NCBI GenBank assembly: GCA_020746875.1
Contig: JAGTJL010000032.1
Coordinates: 1-64,000 of the forward strand
Source of the DNA: Rhexocercosporidium sp. MPI-PUGE-AT-0058
Lineage: Eukaryota; Ascomycota; Leotiomycetes; Helotiales
Length of the DNA stretch: 64,000 bases
Direction: 5' to 3'
Shown: positions 56,781 through 64,000 of the stretch, in pieces
Position numbering within the stretch: the first letter of the stretch is position 1
How the letters are laid out: every line of letters starts with the position of its first letter
Position numbers and translations under genes: made by a program
Notes under the pieces: model-generated
What the model saw: only the letters and a program-made list of their open reading frames with translations
The model's database searches: none
What the model was told of the DNA's origin: nothing

Positions 56781-59063
56781 ATGCTTTGCGAAAATTGCCG
56801 TCTCGTCGTTTCGGACATCATCAGTGGAAATCTAGAGTCTCCAAGATGGAAGATCTCATCGCCACCAGGTCACAACCAACCCAACTCCGAAATAATTTGC
56901 CCTCTGAGTATTGGTGAAGCGGAAACAGAATCTTCTTGCTTCATCTGCCGTACATTCCAAACCATTCCATCCCCTGGCACGAAACCCTCGGTGAAAATGC
57001 AACTTTTGATGGATTACTTCAGTCAGGAGCCACCAACACCATGGATTTTGTTTTTGTATCCAGGCACTGAGACTACACTTCAGTTAGGACAACCATCAGT
57101 GTCTTATCTTGAGTTCTTTTCCCCGGATGTCTCATCAAATGCTTTAGGTATCGATGATATGTTAGATCAAATTGATGTCAACGCTCACCCACGTCTCATC
57201 AATCGATTTGGCAGCCCTGGCCATCCAAATTCAGATTCAGAAAGCGCGCTGGAGCTTGGGATTGGATGGTCAGAACACTGCAGAGCTTTCCATTTGAGTT
57301 GCAAAAGCCGTGGCGAAGAACATGCGCTGCCATCAAGGGTCCTTGATGTGCAAGACAATACCTGCGGAAAGCTTCGCCCTCGCTTGGTGGTTAGTAAAGG
57401 ACGTCGTGGCCGCTATGCCGCGTTGAGCCACAGATGGACCACTGCGTCAGAGCAATTCTGTACTACCAAAGACAACCTGGAGCAGCATATGGATGGAATT
57501 GAGTTTGAAGGTATGCCACGCACTTTCCAAGACTCGATCATCCTATGTCGCGAACATGGTATTCGCTACCTCTGGATTGATTGTCTTTGCATTATCCAAG
57601 ACAGTGACGAAGACTGGCAGAATGAATGCCGGGACATGTGCAGCATCTTTGAGCGTAGCTTCATCACATTCTCTGCCCTACGCTCGGGTGAACATGGCGG
57701 AGGACTATTCCACAAAAGAAACATGAGAGAGCAGACCCTAATCCGGACTAGAGACGGTTCTTTGTTTGGAATTCGACGAGGTTACACTGGGCTCCATGCT
57801 CTGGAGGAGGATTTACGCTCCTCAAGCATGGGCCGAAGAGGCTGGATCTTGCAAGAGAAGATCCTCAGCCCTGCCACTCTTCACATTGGGGCAGTACAGA
57901 TGCACTGGGAATGCAAAGCTATGATCGTGTCGGAATTCTGGGCAAACTTCGAAATCCCCGGAGCGGGGGAGTTGAAGAATATTATCCGCGAAGTACAGCG
58001 TCCAGGTTGCTACTCACACTTTGATTTTCATTTTACGATTTGGTATTTCATCATCGGGCACTACTCATACATGTACCTCACATTCGAGCACGACCGTTTA
58101 GCCGCCATCTCAGGACTCGCGGATCGTTTCTCTGCCAGCTACGGGACGACTTATGGCGCTGGTATTTGGCTTGAAGATATCCATCGAGGACTTCTTTGGA
58201 TGAGGGGTATGAGTCGAGTTCAGAGAGCTGGGCTGCCGCATTACTGGCCAGAAAATATAGCTGCCACAGAGGAAGAGACTGCATTTCACTCGCCCTCTTG
58301 GAGTTGGGTCAGCGTCGCTGGTCGGCACCACACTGTGCAATTTGAGTGGGATTTCAACCTACAGTCTCACAGGCGTGTATATCCGGCTGGAAGACTTACA
58401 ACAGAAACGGATCTTGAAGTTGTAGATGTTTTGATTACGCCATCTCCAAGTCTTCATCGTGGGGCTTTAAAGGGACGGCTTGAGCTTTGGGGCGTGGTTT
58501 TCAGGATTCTGATATCATCGGAATTAGGGAATCGATATAGCATTGTCACAAGAGCTCGAGGTCAAGTTCTTAACCCTAGACTGGTATCGAAACCACGCCA
58601 TCGTCGCTCATGTACCTGTAATTCAACACCATCTCCACCATCATCAACAACAGCAACAGCAGCAGCAACAACAACGACGACTTCAGATGACGGCTTGCCA
58701 TCCCCACCATCAGCGCATCTAGATTGCGTCCTCGATGCCCACACATCAACCTCGACTTCTCACCCAATATCAGCGTACTGCCTCATAGTAGCAGATTTCC
58801 AATTCGAAGACAGCTTCAAGGGGTTCTTCCATCGTGAATCTGTCACCAGTGCTGATCTTAGATGTTTCCTTATCCTCAAGAAGGTGAATGGCACGGAGCC
58901 TACGAGGAGCAAATTTGGCCCCAGATACGGACACGAGCGTGGCTATCGACATCCAAATGACTTGGGTACTTTTGAGAGGATTGGGATGGGTGCTGGAAAG
59001 AGAATCGAGGTTGAGGAGTTCTGCGGAGAAAGGAAAGGGAAGCGGTTTTTGTGTATTGTTTGA
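56781..59063 (+). CDS. HET-domain (heterokaryon incompatibility) protein (760 aa)
   Basis: Intron-free. A Cys-containing N-terminus (MLCENC, ICRTF) precedes the HET domain, which begins at YAALSHRW (about residue 212). It continues through the signature GIRYLWIDCLCIIQDSDEDW and the later RGWILQEKILSP. The C-terminal half is variable, contains SWSWVSVAG and a low-complexity Ser/Thr/Ala run (about residues 625-650) encoded by a CAA/CAG-type microsatellite, and has no NACHT or WD repeats. HET proteins trigger cell death when genetically different hyphae fuse; many paralogues exist per genome and most have no proven role. The long open frame with no stop argues for function. Confidence 0.92.
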   Translation: MLCENCRLVVSDIISGNLESPRWKISSPPGHNQPNSEIICPLSIGEAETESSCFICRTFQTIPSPGTKPSVKMQLLMDYFSQEPPTPWILFLYPGTETTLQLGQPSVSYLEFFSPDVSSNALGIDDMLDQIDVNAHPRLINRFGSPGHPNSDSESALELGIGWSEHCRAFHLSCKSRGEEHALPSRVLDVQDNTCGKLRPRLVVSKGRRGRYAALSHRWTTASEQFCTTKDNLEQHMDGIEFEGMPRTFQDSIILCREHGIRYLWIDCLCIIQDSDEDWQNECRDMCSIFERSFITFSALRSGEHGGGLFHKRNMREQTLIRTRDGSLFGIRRGYTGLHALEEDLRSSSMGRRGWILQEKILSPATLHIGAVQMHWECKAMIVSEFWANFEIPGAGELKNIIREVQRPGCYSHFDFHFTIWYFIIGHYSYMYLTFEHDRLAAISGLADRFSASYGTTYGAGIWLEDIHRGLLWMRGMSRVQRAGLPHYWPENIAATEEETAFHSPSWSWVSVAGRHHTVQFEWDFNLQSHRRVYPAGRLTTETDLEVVDVLITPSPSLHRGALKGRLELWGVVFRILISSELGNRYSIVTRARGQVLNPRLVSKPRHRRSCTCNSTPSPPSSTTATAAATTTTTSDDGLPSPPSAHLDCVLDAHTSTSTSHPISAYCLIVADFQFEDSFKGFFHRESVTSADLRCFLILKKVNGTEPTRSKFGPRYGHERGYRHPNDLGTFERIGMGAGKRIEVEEFCGERKGKRFLCIV

Positions 59064-59812
59064 GAGGAGGGAAAGAAAGGATAATATAAGAGAGAATGGA
59101 GGTGATTGGTTTGGACAGTTACATTGCCATGAGCTATATTTTGCGTAATTGACTTCCTGTGATAACATGGTTGGTGAAAGCCATTAGCAAAATTTGTGGA
59201 ACTACTTTAATTCGCCACGAGATTAGTTGATCTCTGAGCTAACAAGATCCAGTATCTAGAAATATTAAGAATTTTGTCTTGGAAGGAGTCGATGTCATCT
59301 AGGCACCTAGTGATGACTGTGCAAAGCTTGTGTTTACTTTTATATGTTAAGCGAGTAGCTTGGGTGGAACTGAATATTTGAAAGGCACGCAATCCTTACC
59401 TGACGCCCCCCTCTCCCTGCTCGTCTTGAGCACACCAAAGTTAGGGAAATTGATTTTGGCATTTTTTATTTATTTATGATACCCCGCCCGTGAAGCAAAC
59501 GGTCTTCACGAGCGTTGTCGATGATTGCTCTAATGCACTTTTCCTTAACTTATGATAGGCTTCGAAAACAGTGACCTTCAAGTCGCCCGCCTCTGTGCGG
59601 ACATTGATTCTTTTCCGCCGCTATCTAATCATTATTTCGTCTTCCTTGAAAACAGGGAAGTCTCCGGTAAGTGAGTCGAAAGCTAATTGCTTTCTCTTTG
59701 AAGTTGATATGGATGAATACGACGCAGATTTCCATTTAGTCCTCCCTTTTTGCCTTTTTTGCATTCATTTTTCTTTTCAGATAGGCTGGGATATATTGAC
59801 CTCATCGCCTAA
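59064..59812. other. 3' flank of the HET gene, intergenic
   Basis: No supported gene. T-rich around 59460-59475 and 59750-59775. Confidence 0.4.
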
Positions 59813-60603
59813 TTGTCTCTACATTTCAAAACCAACACTATTGCATCCCCGATAGCGTCGCCGCCTCCACTTCCTCTGGAAGTCTATATCCGAAAGTCGA
59901 TGACCCCCATAGATGACCAAGCCACCTCGACTCTAGAGCCCATTTCAGACCAATTGCAAGCCTCTCCATCGGAGCTTACACTCTCTTCTCCAAAGCCAAT
60001 ACCACTTCCAAATTCGAGACCAGTAATTCCACCCAAACCTTCACTCAACTATCCAGTAGTTGATCTCACCACCTCACCACCCTATACCATCAACATCACA
60101 TCCACAAAAAGCAAGATCATGACCACCCTTCCTTGATTTGAAGTGGAAGATATTCTTCCCACATCGCAAAAGCTCTAGTGGACCTGCCAAAAAGTCAGTT
60201 GGACAAAATCGCAACCCAGATCTCTGGAACGGGCTGGAACATATTGCTTCCCGAACCCACCCATCCACTAACAGCGCTCCCAACGGCTCCTAGATGGCTG
60301 ATGGGGACTGCGAAAAGCGACAACATTTCAGTTGCACGGATTGGGGAGGCTTCTTAGAATGAGTCTCCTAAAATTGCAGACACTTTATTGTCCGATGAGA
60401 GTCATTTCATGCAGAACCACGAATCAATTGCGACCTTCCAGCCCGATAATTCACTCAATAACGATGTCCTGCACTTACCATCCACCACATACCTTCAATC
60501 ATGCCTCGAGTTCGAAGATGCCATCTCCACGACCTCAAATTCAAGGCGTGTTGCCATCTACTACATACTAAAACCGACGCAGGATTCTAGACAAGCATCC
60601 TGA
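59813..60603 (+). pseudogene. Degraded gene of unknown family
   Basis: Two coding-looking blocks in different frames. 59813-60136 is Pro/Ser/Thr-rich. From about 60135 a second frame runs through QISGTGWNILLPEPTHPL and, past a single TAG at 60355-60357, to VAIYYILKPTQDSRQAS ending at a TGA at 60601-60603. No obvious intron joins them. The open stretches are longer than expected in this local composition and have coding-like residue use. No family recognised; it may equally be chance. Confidence 0.35.
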
Positions 60604-60899
60604 GGCAAGTTGAGGAGTAATATGAGGTCAAGTCGGTTGAATGACTGCTCAGTCCCACAAAGATTTCCGCAATGGATATTTGTCTACTTTATTTTTCCAG
60701 CTTGCATTGACAATTGATCTTGCTTGTTGAATATTTTAGTAGCAACAACATAGAGTACAATTATGTTGCTTTATTGAATTGGACGATAATTGAATCCTTT
60801 AAGATTTAATTTGCTCGCTACCAATGAATGTGATCATGTACGTATTTCTCGACCAAAGCTCCAACCAGTCTCCATTACCTGGTACCTGGCGAAGCTAGA

Positions 60900-61916
60900 C
60901 TACAGACCTCCTGTGTTCTCATCCCCATCTTTCCTAGAAGTTCGATCATTGAAAAACTTGTCAAACGGATTTCTCTCTAACTTTAGATCTCCTAGCCTTG
61001 GGTTCTGATTTCGTATTGGCGTTCCGGGAGTTCCCAATGCAAATGGACTTGGCGTTTCGGTATTCATTGGCTGCGTGGTTGATTCAGACCCGCTGGCTGC
61101 GACTGCACGTGTAGTCATCTGAGGGGCGGAATTCCTCCTGGTTGTTGGAAGAAGGCTCTCCCTAGCTCTCTTGGCTTCCCCTTCGTGTTGATCTCCTGCA
61201 GAGGGTCTCTTTCTGCTGATTGGTCGGGGTCTTTCTTGCTCCTGTCTCTGGCTTTGTTCATTCTGGTTTTGCCCACCTCCTTCTCGGTTCTCAGACTCAT
61301 GCATATCCTCCTGTTGTGCTGTGACAATGGTAAGAGGACGTGGAGCAGCCGGAATAGTAGGTACCGGAGCTATTGCTGGTCCCTCAGGTATATGCACAGT
61401 AGCAACTGTCAACTGCTGCAGAAAACTATCTCCTTCTCCAAAAATCTTCGTGAAGCATGCCGGTGAATTTTTCAAAATCGAATTTTGCCTACGATCCTTA
61501 AGATTTACCTTGAAAGTTCCCGTCCGTATCCTTGTACGGGAAACCTCGGCGTCTCCAGGTGTCCGGAATTTGTCTACTTGTCTCAATTGGCCAGTACCGG
61601 CTCCCATGGTCTTTGACGCCGGCAAAGGAAGATTCTGATGGAGACATGTTTCTTTTGTCTTGTAATCCTCCCATTTTGGGGGCGGAGCTCGAACTTTGCG
61701 CGTTCTTGTTTTCTCAGGGGCTCGATTCACCTGGGAGATGATGGTTACTGGAGATGACATCTGTGCTTCTGTTGATATTGTCTCCCTCTCATAATCGAGT
61801 AGCGTCTGCAGATGTGTGATAATTGGTTGATGTTTGATTTCCCTGTTCGAATTTTCGTACTCGGGGCGGGTGTCGCATTTTGCCACTGAGGGAGATGGAC
61901 ATTCTTCGGATGGCAT
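60900..61916 (-). CDS. Low-complexity basic hypothetical protein (338 aa)
   Basis: Single frame. The Met at 61916 (MPSEECPSPS) was preferred to one at 62081 because the extra 55 residues look non-coding. Rich in Arg, Thr, Pro, Gln and Glu, mostly predicted disordered. It contains a basic cluster resembling a bipartite nuclear localisation signal (SRKRPSAGDQHEGEAKRAR) and a C-terminal NPRLGDLKLERNPFDKFF. Possibly a nuclear or chromatin-related protein; no domain recognised. Confidence 0.6.
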   Translation of the reverse strand: MPSEECPSPSVAKCDTRPEYENSNREIKHQPIITHLQTLLDYERETISTEAQMSSPVTIISQVNRAPEKTRTRKVRAPPPKWEDYKTKETCLHQNLPLPASKTMGAGTGQLRQVDKFRTPGDAEVSRTRIRTGTFKVNLKDRRQNSILKNSPACFTKIFGEGDSFLQQLTVATVHIPEGPAIAPVPTIPAAPRPLTIVTAQQEDMHESENREGGGQNQNEQSQRQEQERPRPISRKRPSAGDQHEGEAKRARESLLPTTRRNSAPQMTTRAVAASGSESTTQPMNTETPSPFALGTPGTPIRNQNPRLGDLKLERNPFDKFFNDRTSRKDGDENTGGL

Positions 61917-62399
61917 TGTGCTATGGGGAGGATGATTATGGATGATCACGAGAATGATGTTGGCGGGTAAAGGAGAGAAATTGTGACTTCGAGCAAGATG
62001 ATCTATTACAAAACGGTGAGTGGAGATACACATTGAGAGATGAAATACTGTCCAGTGCATAGTGCTTTCCTTCCCTGCCACAGAAATTGATGAGTTCCGG
62101 CAAGTGCATTCGTGTTTTTGCTACTCAGATTTTCAAGGCTGGAAGCTACTCACATGACTACGGCGATCTAGTGTAGGATTTCATTTTGGAACATGGACTT
62201 GTCTTAATCGTATGCTCTCGAATGCACTTCCTCACTAGACATCTCGCTCTTGCCTCTTATTGCCAAGGCCTCGGCTATTTGGTTATTACGCCATGGAGCC
62301 CGTCCACGCACACGAGTGTCCTAGAACACTTCAAAATCGAAGTCAAGACAGTTATGTTCTTTTTAACTGTTAGCTTCATTCAAAATCAGAACATTCCCG
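61917..62399. other. Intergenic
   Basis: Upstream flank of the leftward low-complexity gene; no gene seen. Confidence 0.4.
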
Positions 62400-62726
62400 T
62401 TACGTGACCAGATCCCATTGGTGCGCGCCAACAGCCCCAAAATAACCAGGTCCTACTGCCATGGCCCAAGATCCGCACATCCCGAGACGAAACCTTGCAT
62501 TGGCCAGTGGTGGACCTAATGCGCCATCTGTCCAGATATCCTCATCGAACCACCACATACAGTCTGTCAGTTCACGGGAAATCTTCCGCTCGAGATGCGT
62601 CTTCACATCTATGCCTGCCTTCTCGTAAACCTAATCCTGGACTGCCGTGAGTCAGTCTCGATTGACTATGGTATCGAAGCGAAGTGCGAACTGTCGCCAG
62701 CAATTTTGCAAGTACATCAGGTCCAT
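62400..62726 (-). CDS. Possible short gene of unknown function (96 aa with one intron)
   Basis: Exon 1 is 62726-62667 (MDLMYLQNCWRQFALRFDTI) and exon 2 is 62630-62400, which includes DCMWWFDEDIW and GMCGSWAMAVGPGYFGAVGA, ending at a TAA. The proposed 36-nt intron has a weak donor (GTCAAT) and is very short, so the model is tentative. Trp- and Gly-rich C-terminus. It may be the tail of a larger decayed gene. No family recognised. Confidence 0.3.
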
Positions 62727-62742
62727 AACGAGATATTAGATG

Positions 62743-63286
62743 TGCTTTATGTCTCAAATAGCATATACATCGGAGTGTTCAGCTATACAAGTTGAGTAAA
62801 AATGTTACGACGAAGCTTGTAGTCGTAATGTCTAGCCTCGGCAATGCAGCTGCGCATGTAATTACTAGTCTATCCTTCCGAGGTGAATCGGGAGACGAAA
62901 AGCACTTTCCCCGCTGGAGCTTGGTAAAGTTCTGTGATGCAATCCACTAGGCTTGCCCAAAGTCACTTGAGGTTATCGTCATCCCAGAAGAGGAATCAGA
63001 AGAGGCTTCCCGCCAATCTGAGTACTTCAACATGAGGGAGATGTTAGACTTTGACAATTGTTCGAGATGTTCAGTTAATCACCTTCAGAGCTATGACCGA
63101 ATCAGAGCACGGAGGCTTTACTCCGGAATACGTCTTCAAAGATACTGATACGCCTTCATTGGATTTACAATAGGAGCTACTGGAAATGTCACCGGAAAAT
63201 CTACTGTAAAAGGAAGGATAGATATCTGCGGCCCTCTCCTCAGCTACGCTCAAGGCTTTGAGAGATGCAGAGCCTTCAAAGTCAAC
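62743..63286. other. Intergenic or decayed DNA
   Basis: From 63092 a frame beginning MTESEHGGFTPEY contains several stops but coding-like stretches (ALSSATLKALRDAEPS); it could be a decayed upstream part of the 63287-63838 gene. Nothing firm. Confidence 0.3.
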
Positions 63287-63838
63287 ATGAGATTGGCATA
63301 TTCGGAAACCACCCACGAGTATCTGGATCCTGATTTCGGCGAGGTGTATCGACTTATTCAGCTGAACCCGAATCCATATACAGTCGCCAATAGACGTCTT
63401 GTTGAAGCAGCACTGTCTGATGCGAAGGATACTACGGAGAAAATTGTTCCATCCTTGTTCAAGAAGCATACGGCCTCTATTTCGCAACATCTGGAGAGTA
63501 AGTATTGAAGTATCGTTTGCACCTGAGTGAACCTAGTGGATTTCTTGAAAGGTATCAAAATTGAAGACTGTCGCTCTGATGTCAATCGAAATGCAGATTT
63601 TGCAGGACAATGGCTAAATCAAGACCTCATGGCGCGCGGGCTCCTCTTGTTACAAGATCACGCTGAAGCATTCAAGCGACCAATGCCATTTCAAGATCGA
63701 TTCAGCTACCTTCGAAACACGCGAAACTTGGATGGGTTCTACTTTCGAGCTGCGAGGGAAGGTAAACTCGAGCAAATGCTACAGATGTTTGAGGAAGACG
63801 ACTTCCGCCATTGCGTAATTCTCTTCAAGGGTGCATGA
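63287..63838 (+). CDS. Possible hypothetical gene, two exons
   Basis: Block one (63287-63499) reads DPDFGEVYRLIQLNPNPYTV and ends ASISQHLE at a GTAAGT donor; block two (about 63540-63838) starts DFLKGIKIEDCRSDV and ends at a TGA. A 39-40-nt intron would join them in frame (phase 1). Helical, no signal peptide, no recognised domain. The true start may lie further upstream, where frames are broken, so this could be the preserved end of a pseudogene. Confidence 0.4.
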
Positions 63839-64000
63839 ACGACTTGTAACAGCAATACTTTGAGATTAGAAAGGCACCAAAAGAGCTTTTCAATCATGAC
63901 GTCGCTGGTCATTTTTGTTACCCTGCGGAAGTTGATCTCGATATTTGTTACGACGAGCCAAATTGATTGGGATGTCAATGACCCCTTATCACAGCAAGAC

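Noticed and set aside
1..64000. tRNA, rRNA and CRISPR features
   Set aside because: No cloverleaf with matching T-arm and acceptor stem, no rRNA block and no regularly spaced direct repeats were seen on reading; a covariance-model scan would be decisive for tRNAs.

Overview
The window is filamentous ascomycete DNA. Genes carry many short introns (about 45-60 nt) with GT..AG borders and CTAAC/CTAAT branch sites. Typical fungal families are present: HeLo, HET, 2EXR, sedolisin, GH3 and AspRS-DUF2156. Extremely AT-rich islands hold transposons ruined by C-to-T/G-to-A change, the footprint of repeat-induced point mutation (RIP). The gene content resembles a leotiomycete (Helotiales-like); that placement is inference.

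Layout. 1-6.5 kb: RIP island with a Ty3/gypsy chromovirus relic apparently interrupted by another LTR-type element. 6.8-8.1 kb: acid-ceramidase-like hydrolase with a GC-AG intron. 8.6-9.9 kb: a Tc1/mariner copy with TIRs and TA duplications. 10.3-10.9 kb: broken Old-Yellow-Enzyme-type gene. 11.0-13.1 kb: RIP-ruined piggyBac-type transposon. 13.5-17.3 kb: two decaying genes, an alpha/beta hydrolase and an MFS transporter. 17.5-23.9 kb: a divergent pair, an apparently active protein kinase with Sel1-like and ankyrin repeats facing a HeLo-domain pseudokinase. 24.2-24.9 kb: a 695-bp hAT-type MITE with an exact 8-bp target duplication. 25-29 kb: degraded genes, including a 2EXR gene. 31-38 kb: two secreted enzymes, a GH3 beta-glucosidase and a sedolisin. 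39-40 kb: a decayed phosphotransferase. 43.5-46.8 kb: AspRS fused to DUF2156 (ErdS-type). 48-56 kb: small conserved or unknown genes, a tandem paralogous pair and the GPI-anchor de-N-acetylase. 56.8-59 kb: a HET-domain gene. 59.8-64 kb: poorly supported and degraded genes.

How the genes fit together. Several unrelated functions alternate with repeats, and gene decay is concentrated beside the RIP islands. The most interesting unit is the 17.5-23.9 kb pair. A functional-looking kinase lies beside a HeLo-pseudokinase, sharing a 455-bp divergent promoter. This resembles the division of labour of RIPK3 (kinase) and MLKL (four-helix killer domain plus pseudokinase). With the HET gene at 56.8 kb, the window has two loci of the fungal self/non-self cell-death repertoire. 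The ErdS-type gene is the clearest lipid-modification enzyme; the glucosidase and protease fit a plant-debris or plant-associated lifestyle. All splice models were made by eye from intron signals and reading-frame continuity.
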